A stretch of DNA of 6,502 bases from Bacillota bacterium (GTDB taxonomy: Bacteria; Bacillota; Clostridia; Oscillospirales; Ruminococcaceae). The stretch's first letter is position 1, and every line of letters begins with the position of its first letter. Below the pieces are notes generated by a model. That model was not told where the DNA came from, did not search any database, and saw only the letters and a list, made by a program, of their open reading frames with translations. The DNA lies in the NCBI GenBank assembly GCA_029550985.1, contig JAKPGH010000015.1, positions 1 through 6,502 on the forward strand. The letters are read 5' to 3'. Made by a program: the position numbers and the translations under genes. Shown here piece after piece: positions 1 to 4,841 of the stretch.

Positions 1-541
1 CCTTGGGATGGGAGAGCAGCTCCAGAAATTTGCAGACATTGTCGAAATTGTCCAAAGGCTCTCCGATTCCCATCAGCACAATGCTGCCGATTCTTTCCCC
101 TTCCGGCAAATCCCGGGCGGCGGCGTACACCTCCCCCAGCATTTCGCCGGCGGTCAGGTTGCGCACCAGCCCTCCCAGGGTGGAGGCGCAAAAACCGCAG
201 CCCATCCGGCACCCCACCTGGGTGGAGATGCACAGGCTGTTGCCGTAATGGTAGCGCATCCGCACGCCCTCCACCGCATTGCCGTCTGACAAGCCGTATA
301 AGTATTTTACCGTACCGTCAATGGCGGAAACAAGTCTTTTTTTCAAAATCAAACTGCCGGTGGTGCAGTTTTCCTCCAGCCGCTGGCGCAGAGATTTGGG
401 CAGGTTGGTCATTTGGTCAAAGCTGGTGGCAAGATTTTGGTGCAGCCATTGAAACAGCTGCCCCGCCCGGAAGGAAGGCTCTCCCCAACTGGCCAGCAGA
501 TCCCCCAGCTCTTCCAAAGTAAGGTCCAGAAGATTGATCAC
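1..541 (-). CDS. rlmN: RlmN, 23S rRNA (adenine-2503-C2)-methyltransferase, N-terminal 180 codons (3' end outside window)
   Basis: Radical-SAM methyltransferase that adds a C2 methyl to A2503 in the peptidyl-transferase centre of 23S rRNA; the E. coli enzyme also modifies A37 of some tRNAs. My translation of the complement shows an N-terminal accessory domain (about 1-85, with FRAGQLFQWL at 24-33), then the core: VEGVRMRY (90-97), SLCISTQVGC (102-111) and the cluster motif C111-x3-C115-x2-C118, followed by LVRNLTAGEML. GEPLDN (160-165) is the expected SAM-binding region. The methyl-accepting C-terminal cysteine lies beyond the window. The start is GTG at 541-539: AGGAGG (555-550) sits 8 nt upstream and no better start is near. 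The GTG overlaps the rsmB stop as GTGA, so translation is probably coupled and the gene depends on the rsmB promoter. Family assignment is very secure; only the downstream half is unseen. Confidence 0.95.
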   Translation of the reverse strand, partial: MINLLDLTLEELGDLLASWGEPSFRAGQLFQWLHQNLATSFDQMTNLPKSLRQRLEENCTTGSLILKKRLVSAIDGTVKYLYGLSDGNAVEGVRMRYHYGNSLCISTQVGCRMGCGFCASTLGGLVRNLTAGEMLGEVYAAARDLPEGERIGSIVLMGIGEPLDNFDNVCKFLELLSHPK

Positions 542-555
542 GGCTTCTCCCTCCT
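538..555 (-). promoter_or_regulatory. rlmN ribosome binding site and GTGA stop/start overlap
   Basis: On the minus strand AGGAGG (555-550) is followed by 8 nt and GTG (541-539), whose last two bases plus the next form the rsmB TGA (540-538). The strong Shine-Dalgarno sequence lies inside the last rsmB codons. This decides the non-ATG start of rlmN and implies translational coupling. Confidence 0.85.
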
Positions 556-1845
556 AAAGGCGGCCAGATAAAAGCCGTCGGCATCCCATTCCCCCAATAG
601 CGTGCGCTGGGAGTCCTCTCCCAGCAAGCCCCCCAGCGGCAGGGGAGAAAATTCGGGGTGGGCGGCCAAAAACCGATCCCGCACCTCCCCGTTTTCCGCC
701 GGATGGATGGTGCAGGTGGAGTAGAGCAAAACGCCTCCCACCTTACAATATTGTGAAGTAGTTTCCAGTATTTTATACTGAATGTTGGGAAGTTGGGAAA
801 TTTCTTCCAAATTTTTGTATTTGATTTCCGGCTTGCGGCGAATAACTCCATACCCCGAACAGGGAACGTCGCAGAGCACCCGGTCAAAGGTTCCCAGCTC
901 CGGAGCGTACCGAGTCATGTCCCGGCTTTGGGCCTGAATGCAGTCCAGCCCCATTTCCTTTGCTCGCTTTTCGATGAGCCCCACCCGCTTGGGATGAAGG
1001 TCGCAGGCGATAAGCTCACCCTGATTGTTCATCTGCTGGGCAACGGTAAAGCTTTTGCCCCCCGGAGCGGCGCAGGCGTCCAGCACCCGCATGCCGGGAG
1101 AAGCTCCCAGCGTCAAAGCGCAGAGCTGGCTGGCCGGGTCCTGCAGGTGAAACAGCCCTTCCTGAAAAGCTTTGGTTTTGTGCAGGGCCCCTCCCTCCGC
1201 CATCAGGCAGTTGGGAATATAGGGGTGAGGAGTTGCGGCAATCTGCTCCTCCGCCAGACGCTCCATGAGCTCCCGCGGGGTAATCCTCAGGGTGTTGACC
1301 CGCAGAGCAGTGGGAGCACGGCCCACGCTGTCGGACAAAAAGCGGCGCACCGCCTCTTCCCCATAGGCGGAAAGCCAGCTTTTCACCAAAGGCTCGGGGC
1401 AGGAAAACTCCACCGAAAGTCGCGCGGACAAAGGCTGCTCCGGAAGGGGAACTCTGGCGCCCGCCCGCAAAAAAGAACGGAGCACCCCGTTGACATAACC
1501 CGACGCCTGGGTTTTGCGCAGCTTTTTGACCAGCTTTACGCTTTCGTCCACGGCGGCGCTGTGGGGAATGGAATCCATGTATAGAATTTGATAGACGCCC
1601 AGGCGCAACGCGCACAAAACGGCGGCGTCAAGTTTTTCCGGCTTTTTGGCCGAATGGGCGGCGATGCAGGCGTCCAGGGTGATGCGCCGCTCGATGACGC
1701 CGTAAAACAAAGCCGCCGCAAAAGCTGCCTCCTCCGGCTTGAGGGTGTGGTGCTCCAGAGCATGGTCCAAGGTCAGGTTGGACCACGCCTGCCTCTGTTC
1801 CAGTTTCAGCAATGCCTCTGCGGCAATCAGCCGGGCTTCTTTCAT
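538..1845 (-). CDS. rsmB: RsmB, 16S rRNA (cytosine-967-C5)-methyltransferase
   Basis: Full-length 435-residue SAM-dependent m5C methyltransferase acting on C967 of 16S rRNA (E. coli numbering) in the cytoplasm; typical family length. Residues 1 to about 135 form the NusB-like RNA-binding domain (LFYGVIERRITLDACI 46-61; ALRLGVYQILYMD 79-91). The catalytic Rossmann domain follows: QDPASQ (235-240), SAM motif I DACAAPGGK (256-264), motif IV DVPCSG with Cys329, the RRKPEIKY signature (336-343), and motif VI YSTCT with Cys378, the expected nucleophile. Both key cysteines are present. The ATG at 1845-1843 has AAGGAG about 6 nt upstream. The TGA stop overlaps the rlmN GTG. In many Firmicutes rsmB and rlmN sit in a fmt-rsmB-rlmN-prpC-prkC string; here the upstream neighbour is a separately terminated CopZ-like gene, so rsmB heads its own transcript. 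Expression probably starts at the 1989-2018 promoter. Confidence 0.97.
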   Translation of the reverse strand: MKEARLIAAEALLKLEQRQAWSNLTLDHALEHHTLKPEEAAFAAALFYGVIERRITLDACIAAHSAKKPEKLDAAVLCALRLGVYQILYMDSIPHSAAVDESVKLVKKLRKTQASGYVNGVLRSFLRAGARVPLPEQPLSARLSVEFSCPEPLVKSWLSAYGEEAVRRFLSDSVGRAPTALRVNTLRITPRELMERLAEEQIAATPHPYIPNCLMAEGGALHKTKAFQEGLFHLQDPASQLCALTLGASPGMRVLDACAAPGGKSFTVAQQMNNQGELIACDLHPKRVGLIEKRAKEMGLDCIQAQSRDMTRYAPELGTFDRVLCDVPCSGYGVIRRKPEIKYKNLEEISQLPNIQYKILETTSQYCKVGGVLLYSTCTIHPAENGEVRDRFLAAHPEFSPLPLGGLLGEDSQRTLLGEWDADGFYLAAFRREKP

Positions 1846-1981
1846 GAAAATCTCCTTGTCGTTTGGGTATCCGATGGATTGAATGCTTTTGGTTGCGCTG
1901 TCGCACTCGGTTTGGCATCGGTGGCAACAGCAAAGTCCGTAGACTTCGCCGGTGTTGGGATGATTTCTTTATTTTAAGCTA
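1846..1981 (-). promoter_or_regulatory. Structured 5' leader of rsmB (candidate cis-acting RNA)
   Basis: About 136 nt separate the predicted transcription start (near 1981) from the rsmB ATG. Read as minus-strand RNA, three pairings are visible. First is a 10-bp stem at 1951-1942 with 1937-1928 (CGGCGAAGUC with GACUUUGCUG, two G-U pairs), capped by UACG with a C-G closing pair, the very stable UNCG tetraloop type. Second, CCGAUG (1921-1916) pairs with CAUCGG (1876-1871), closing a 39-nt region. Third, inside that region UGCG (1905-1902) pairs with CGCA (1897-1894) around an ACAG loop. The AAGGAG site lies downstream and unpaired in this model. There is no U-run after the first hairpin, so it is not an obvious terminator. 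I recognise no known riboswitch or ribosomal-protein leader. Folding was done by eye; function is unknown. Confidence 0.35.
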
Positions 1982-1988
1982 TTTCGTT

Positions 1989-2018
1989 ATTATAACACAC
2001 ATTGTTTTACATTGTACA
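1989..2018 (-). promoter_or_regulatory. Predicted sigma-A promoter of rsmB-rlmN
   Basis: The minus strand has a perfect TATAAT (1994-1989) preceded by TGT, making an extended -10 (TGTTATAAT). TGTACA (2018-2013) lies 18 nt upstream as a 4/6 match to TTGACA. The expected transcription start is near 1981. It lies just downstream of the terminator of the preceding metal-binding gene, which supports an independent rsmB-rlmN transcript. Confidence 0.65.
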
Positions 2019-2028
2019 GATTGACAGC

Positions 2029-2053
2029 AAGAAAGGGCAGCTTTGCCGCCCTT
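2029..2053 (-). terminator. Intrinsic terminator of the CopZ-like gene
   Basis: Beginning 6 nt after the stop codon, the minus strand has a hairpin at 2053-2033, AAGGGCGG with CTGCCCTT plus one inner C-G pair: 9 bp including one G-U, and an AAA loop. TTCTT follows. The T-tract is short and broken, so termination may be incomplete. Confidence 0.65.
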
Positions 2054-2059
2054 CCGCCG

Positions 2060-2248
2060 TTATGCCAACTCGTAGCCTGCCTCTTCAATGGCGTCCCGCA
2101 GAGCTTGTTCCTCCACCTCGCCGGAATAGGTCACCCGCCCGGTTTTCAGGTCCACCTCCACCTGGGTGAGCCCCAGCTCCTCCAACGCCTCCTTGACAGC
2201 CGCTTGACAGTGTTGGCAGGACATTCCCTTGACCTGTATGGTGTGCAA
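2060..2248 (-). CDS. CopZ-like heavy-metal-associated (HMA) domain protein
   Basis: A 62-residue single-domain protein of the HMA/CopZ family, small cytoplasmic metallochaperones that usually bind Cu(I) and hand it to a CopA-type P-type ATPase. GMSCQHC (8-14) carries the metal ligands C11 and C14 in the CxxC arrangement. The rest follows the expected beta-alpha-beta-beta-alpha-beta pattern: helix QAAVKEALEELG, strands QVEVDLKTG and RVTYSG, helix EEQALRDAIEEAGYEL. The start is TTG (2248-2246): it gives the standard family N-terminus, AAGGGG lies 8 nt upstream, and no in-frame ATG or GTG is available nearby. It has its own promoter and terminator, so it is monocistronic. No copA, csoR or copY is in the window, so the metal is assumed to be copper from family knowledge. 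Other HMA roles, such as mercury or zinc handling, cannot be excluded. Confidence 0.87.
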   Translation of the reverse strand: MHTIQVKGMSCQHCQAAVKEALEELGLTQVEVDLKTGRVTYSGEVEEQALRDAIEEAGYELA

Positions 2249-2285
2249 CGCAATCGCCCCTTCGTAGAAAATTTCTGACAGGATT

Positions 2286-2312
2286 ATTATATCACATTGC
2301 TGAATTTTTCAA
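2286..2312 (-). promoter_or_regulatory. Predicted promoter of the CopZ-like gene
   Basis: The minus strand has TATAAT (2291-2286) preceded by TGA, an extended -10 (TGATATAAT). TTGAAA (2312-2307) lies upstream with a short 15-nt spacer, probably tolerated because of the extended -10. The leader to the TTG start is about 30 nt. I recognise no metal-regulator operator (CsoR or CopY type). Confidence 0.55.
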
Positions 2313-2359
2313 CCGTTTGGCGAATCCTTGGCAATATTAGATAATTTTTTCACAATTCT

Positions 2360-2429
2360 TTGGCACAGGTCACTGTAGATTTTTATATCCAAGCTTGCTA
2401 TAATGAAGACCGTTGGTTTGATATCCAAG
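2360..2429 (+). promoter_or_regulatory. Predicted promoter region of the NuoE-like gene, with a 9-bp direct repeat
   Basis: A perfect TATAAT (2399-2404) preceded by TGC gives an extended -10; no good -35 lies 16-18 nt upstream. A second possibility is TTGGCA (2360-2365), 17 nt, then TTATAT (2383-2388). The sequence ATATCCAAG occurs at 2385-2393, between these elements, and again at 2421-2429, downstream of the probable start, which could be a pair of operator sites. No clear Rex-type TTGTTAAnnnnTTAACAA palindrome is present. Confidence 0.5.
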
Positions 2430-2479
2430 TCAAAAAAATCGGAATTTTTTACAAAGCACCAGGGAGGGGTTTGAGCTTT

Positions 2480-2980
2480 ATGGCCAATAAAATTACCAAG
2501 ATACCTTTTCGGGGCACTCCGGAGCAAAAAGCTCAGTTGATGGAAGTGCTCGCTGACATCAAAAAGACTAACGGCTCTTTGGTAACTGCCCTGCAAAAAG
2601 CCCAGGATATTTACGGCTATCTGCCCATTGAAGTGCAAAAGATGGTGGCCGACGGTCTGGGCGTACGGCTGGAAGAAGTCTACGGCGTTTCTACTTTCTA
2701 CTCGCAGTTTTCTCTGGTTCCCAAAGGCAAGTATAAGATTTCGGTCTGCTTAGGCACCGCCTGCTATGTCAAAGGCGCCAAAAACATTCTGGACAAGATT
2801 GCCGAAGTCTTCGGAGTAGAAGCCGGTCAGTGCTCCGACGACGGGAAGTTCTCGCTGACCGCCTGCCGCTGCATCGGCGCCTGCGGACTTGCTCCCGTTC
2901 TGACCATCAACGAAGATGTTTACGGCCGCCTGACTGTGGACGACATTCCGAAGATTTACGAAAAATACAAGGATCTGTAA
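2480..2980 (+). CDS. nuoE: NuoE/HydC-family thioredoxin-like [2Fe-2S] subunit
   Basis: A 166-residue protein of the 24-kDa/NuoE family, the [2Fe-2S] subunit that passes electrons with an NuoF/HydB flavoprotein in NADH dehydrogenases, electron-bifurcating [FeFe]-hydrogenases and NAD-dependent formate dehydrogenases. Residues about 15-75 form the helical N-terminal domain (DIYGYLPIEVQKMVADGLGV 43-62; EEVYGVSTFYSQF 65-77). The thioredoxin-like domain follows with cluster ligands C90-x4-C95 (CLGTAC) and C131-x3-C135 (CIGAC, followed by GLAP). Two further cysteines, C118 and C129, are not the standard ligands. I chose the ATG at 2480: GGGAGGGG lies about 10 nt upstream and the length is normal. 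The frame stays open upstream to TTG at 2360, but that would place the promoter -10 inside the gene. A terminator follows directly, so it is monocistronic; no nuoF, hydB or hydA is adjacent. The physiological partner is unknown. Confidence 0.92.
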   Translation: MANKITKIPFRGTPEQKAQLMEVLADIKKTNGSLVTALQKAQDIYGYLPIEVQKMVADGLGVRLEEVYGVSTFYSQFSLVPKGKYKISVCLGTACYVKGAKNILDKIAEVFGVEAGQCSDDGKFSLTACRCIGACGLAPVLTINEDVYGRLTVDDIPKIYEKYKDL

Positions 2981-2997
2981 TCGCTACATAACTGCAA

Positions 2998-3030
2998 AAG
3001 GCGGAACCCAAAAGGTTCCGCCTTGTTTGT
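2998..3030. terminator. Strong bidirectional terminator between convergent genes
   Basis: A perfect 11-bp inverted repeat, AAGGCGGAACC (2998-3008) with GGTTCCGCCTT (3014-3024) around a CAAAA loop. On the plus strand GTTTGTTTT follows, ending the NuoE-like transcript 17 nt after its stop. On the minus strand the stem begins 7 nt after the acyltransferase stop and ends in TTTT, so it can serve both transcripts. Confidence 0.9.
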
Positions 3031-3031
3031 T

Positions 3032-3820
3032 TTACGCTCCGGTGAATTTTCCGTACAGGTAGAAGAATCCGTACAACAGCCCGTACAGCACCGGCTGGTG
3101 CAGCAGGTAGACGTAAATGGTGTGTCGGCCGACGGCGCTGAGAAACCTCGAACGGTTGCGGTAGAAAAATTCCGGCATTTCCCGGTGGACAAAGGGAACT
3201 CCCAGGTAGCTGCCGGCCAAAAAGACAAAGAGCCAGGGCAACAGGGGGAAATAATCCACCCCGCCGGAAGCAAAGCCCAATGGCAACAACCAAAGCCGGG
3301 TCGCCCAAGACGACGGCAGCAGGATAAGGGGAACGCCCGGCAGCCCCAAATAGCCGCGCTGAGCCCCAAAGGTAAAGAGGTACAGCACCAGGCACAGCAA
3401 AATGCCCGGGAGCGGAGCCAACCGATCCAGCATAGGCTGCAAGAGGGCAAACAAAATCATAGACGTCCCCAGAAAATGAAGGATGCCAAAATAAATGGGT
3501 TGCTGAGGCAAAAAGAGCAGGGTAACCCCCCCGATCAGCAATCCCAGCGTCAGGGCAATAAGCCCCCGACGCAGGTTACTGCGGGAAAAGCGGCAGCAAA
3601 TCCCCGAGATAAAGATGAAAATCCCCGCTACAAAAGGCTGGGCGAAATTCATCAGCGGCCAGTGAAAGGCGGGAATCTCCCTGCCAAAAAGATAAATGAT
3701 GTCATAAGCCCCATGGTACAGCACCATGAGCAAAATACACAATCCCCGCACTTCATCCAGAAAGCCGACCCGCTTGCGCAGGCCGGCTCCCGCAGACATT
3801 TCATAGTGTTTCTTTTTCAT
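3032..3820 (-). CDS. DUF1624 (YeiB/HGSNAT-like) multi-pass membrane acyltransferase
   Basis: A 262-residue integral membrane protein with about seven or eight hydrophobic segments. It resembles the DUF1624/heparan-alpha-glucosaminide N-acetyltransferase catalytic family, related to YeiB and the OafA-type acyltransferases that move acyl groups across the membrane. Visible signatures: FLDEVRGLCILLMVLYHGAYD (split here as FLDEVRGLCIL 20-30 and LMVLYHGAYD 31-40, with conserved His36), YFGILHFLG (110-118, His115), DYFPLLPWLFVFLAGSYLG (189-207), and a C-terminal GRHTIYVYLLHQPVLYG (231-247; His233, His241). The donor (probably acetyl-CoA) and the acceptor cannot be read from the sequence. ATG 3820 is preferred because AGGA (3829-3826) lies 5 nt upstream; ATG 3826 would have no properly spaced site. 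It follows the lipoprotein gene by 7 nt on one transcript and ends at the bidirectional terminator. Family assignment is from recalled motifs. Confidence 0.82.
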   Translation of the reverse strand: MKKKHYEMSAGAGLRKRVGFLDEVRGLCILLMVLYHGAYDIIYLFGREIPAFHWPLMNFAQPFVAGIFIFISGICCRFSRSNLRRGLIALTLGLLIGGVTLLFLPQQPIYFGILHFLGTSMILFALLQPMLDRLAPLPGILLCLVLYLFTFGAQRGYLGLPGVPLILLPSSWATRLWLLPLGFASGGVDYFPLLPWLFVFLAGSYLGVPFVHREMPEFFYRNRSRFLSAVGRHTIYVYLLHQPVLYGLLYGFFYLYGKFTGA

Positions 3821-3830
3821 TTCCATCCTA
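3818..3830 (-). promoter_or_regulatory. Start-deciding ribosome binding site of the DUF1624 gene
   Basis: The lipoprotein stop TAG (3830-3828) is part of TAGGATGGAAATG. AGGA (3829-3826) is correctly spaced (5 nt) from ATG 3820-3818 but is contiguous with ATG 3826-3824, favouring the inner start. The stop codon and the ribosome binding site thus overlap, consistent with coupled translation. Confidence 0.6.
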
Positions 3831-4370
3831 CTGGGGCATGTACTCATCCAGGATGTCTCTCGCCTGATCGTTGTCCGGCAGCATCAGCATGACCACATAG
3901 TCCCCCTGGCTGAACACGGTGGCATTCTGCGCAATGGAGTAGGCTCCCAATATGTCGTAGTTCTTGAAGGACTCGGCCCGCACAGCGGCATACTGCATCA
4001 GGGCCTCCCGCACTTCGTCGTCTTTGCCTTCCTTGGGCAGAATCAAAGCCAAATCGCACAGGCCGTTTTTGGGGTCGGAGGTGTAGGCCACCACTTCGTC
4101 GACGTCCTCCGCCGGTACTCCAAACACTTCCTCCACCGTGCTCTCGTCCACTTCGGTCAGAGAAGGTTCCGTCTCCATACTGTCATAGATGGCGGCGGCC
4201 GCCCCAATGGGGTCGGCAAACAAAACCGTTTTCTTGATTTCGGCCTCCGCCGTCATCACAACGGCTTTCGCCTCACCTTGCTGCCTGACGCTCTCCGCCT
4301 TTGCGGAACCGCAGCCGGCAAGACACGCCGCAGCCATCAAACCTGCGGCTAATCGAATCACACACTTCAT
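3828..4370 (-). CDS. DUF4358-like lipoprotein
   Basis: A 180-residue exported lipoprotein. The N-terminus MKCVIRLAAGLMAAACLAGC has a short positive region, a hydrophobic core and the lipobox LAGC with Cys20 as the lipid-anchored residue. After a linker (about 21-50) comes a compact alpha/beta domain resembling DUF4358 of Firmicutes: EEVFGVPAEDVDEVVAY (80-96), then CDLALILPKEGKDDEVREAL (105-124), a helix containing RAESFKNYDI (121-130 region), and a terminal QGDYVVMLMLPDNDQARDIL (145-164 region). No catalytic motif is apparent and the function of this family is unknown. ATG 4370 is chosen because it puts the signal peptide at the very N-terminus and GGGGAA lies 9 nt upstream; the frame opens further upstream to 4451, but that would bury the signal peptide. 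The acyltransferase gene starts 7 nt after the TAG stop, suggesting that the two act together at the envelope. Confidence 0.82.
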   Translation of the reverse strand: MKCVIRLAAGLMAAACLAGCGSAKAESVRQQGEAKAVVMTAEAEIKKTVLFADPIGAAAAIYDSMETEPSLTEVDESTVEEVFGVPAEDVDEVVAYTSDPKNGLCDLALILPKEGKDDEVREALMQYAAVRAESFKNYDILGAYSIAQNATVFSQGDYVVMLMLPDNDQARDILDEYMPQ

Positions 4371-4402
4371 AATAATTAGTTCCCCATTCCCCTGATTCTT
4401 GG

Positions 4403-4429
4403 CACGGTACCGGTCACAGCAATACCGTG
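4403..4429 (-). promoter_or_regulatory. Inverted repeat in the lipoprotein leader
   Basis: CACGGTA (4403-4409 on the plus strand) is exactly complementary to TACCGTG (4423-4429), with 13 nt between. It lies in the predicted 5' untranslated region about 35 nt before the lipoprotein ATG. It could be an RNA hairpin or a regulator-binding dyad; no T-run follows, so it is not a terminator. Confidence 0.35.
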
Positions 4430-4464
4430 ATGCAGAGTCTTCTTCCCACAAGGCAACATCCTTG

Positions 4465-4522
4465 ATTATAGAAGTCCCCTCAGTGTTATTATCAATTTAT
4501 ATAAATTATCGGCATATGTCAA
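4465..4522 (-). promoter_or_regulatory. Predicted promoters of the lipoprotein-acyltransferase unit
   Basis: On the minus strand a perfect TTGACA (4522-4517) is followed after 17 nt by TAAATT (4499-4494), or after 15 nt by TATAAA (4501-4496). Further downstream lies a perfect TATAAT (4470-4465) with no good -35 at 16-18 nt; TTGATA lies 19 nt upstream. The first pair is the better candidate, giving a leader of about 118 nt. Confidence 0.5.
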
Positions 4523-4720
4523 GCCGTATTTGGAATTTTTAATAATTTGATACTTTTTGGGGAGGATATCCCGTTTCTTTACAAATATTGTTTGGGCGTG
4601 GGAGGAATATCTGTAGCATAAGACAAATCATTCGGTATTTCTTAGTAATAATTATGAATTTTTATTCCGTTTTGAATGAAGGTCGGTTTTTTATAAAATG
4701 ACAGAATATGGCATTAAGAC

Positions 4721-4748
4721 TTGATTTTACCTGTATCTGTGCTATAAT
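4721..4748 (+). promoter_or_regulatory. Predicted promoter of serC-serA
   Basis: TTGATT (4721-4726), a 16-nt spacer and a perfect TATAAT (4743-4748) preceded by TGC, forming an extended -10. The start is expected near 4755, next to the palindrome GGAATTCC (4753-4760). The leader of about 84 nt is too short for a T-box and lacks its conserved antiterminator sequence. Confidence 0.7.
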
Positions 4749-4818
4749 AATTGGAATTCCCGCCCTGCTTTTGCGAGGCAGCCGGATAAAGTATTACAGC
4801 AACAGTATTGTGACTATT

Positions 4819-4841
4819 AAAGGAGGCTGTGTGTCATCATG
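4819..4841 (+). promoter_or_regulatory. serC ribosome binding site with wide spacing
   Basis: AAAGGAGG (4819-4826) is a near-perfect Shine-Dalgarno sequence but lies 12 nt from the ATG at 4839. The two nearer GTG triplets (4829, 4831) are out of frame, so the ATG, which gives the standard SerC N-terminus, remains the start. Confidence 0.75.

Larger units (their letters stand above)
4371..4838. other. 468-bp divergent, AT-rich intergenic region
   Basis: No convincing gene lies here. It carries the promoters and leaders of the lipoprotein unit (leftward) and of serC-serA (rightward). The middle part, 4500-4720, is clearly more AT-rich than the flanking genes. It contains an imperfect repeat, GGAGGATATC (4561-4570) and GGAGGAATATC (4601-4611), with no start codon suitably placed after either. 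It also holds a weak extra rightward promoter candidate, TTGAAT (4672-4677), 16 nt, TAAAAT (4694-4699). I found no T-box consensus, no recognisable riboswitch and no terminator. Confidence 0.6.

Noticed and set aside
793..1584. Long plus-strand open frame (263 codons) opposite rsmB
   Set aside because: Antisense shadow of a high-confidence gene; its product is low-complexity (G, H, Q and R rich), matches no family I know and has no ribosome binding site.
1628..1933. Short basic peptide frame (MPNRVRQRNQKHS...) in the rsmB leader
   Set aside because: No ribosome binding site; it runs far into rsmB out of frame. A leader peptide cannot be excluded but has no support.
2437..2456. A/T-only hairpin (AAAAAAT-CGGA-ATTTTTT) in the NuoE-like gene leader
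   Set aside because: Seven A-T/U pairs without GC are unstable as RNA, and such a hairpin is likely by chance in an AT-rich leader.
2309..2638. Minus-strand open frame of 109 codons overlapping the start of the NuoE-like gene
   Set aside because: It is antisense to a clear gene and lies across its promoter; no family resemblance.
3023..3892. Plus-strand open frame of 289 codons opposite the acyltransferase
   Set aside because: The product is Q, K, P and R rich, as expected from reading a hydrophobic membrane-protein gene backwards. It begins inside the terminator tail and has no promoter.
4755..4838. T-box or other amino-acid riboswitch before serC
   Set aside because: The leader is too short and lacks the conserved T-box antiterminator sequence and a terminator hairpin.
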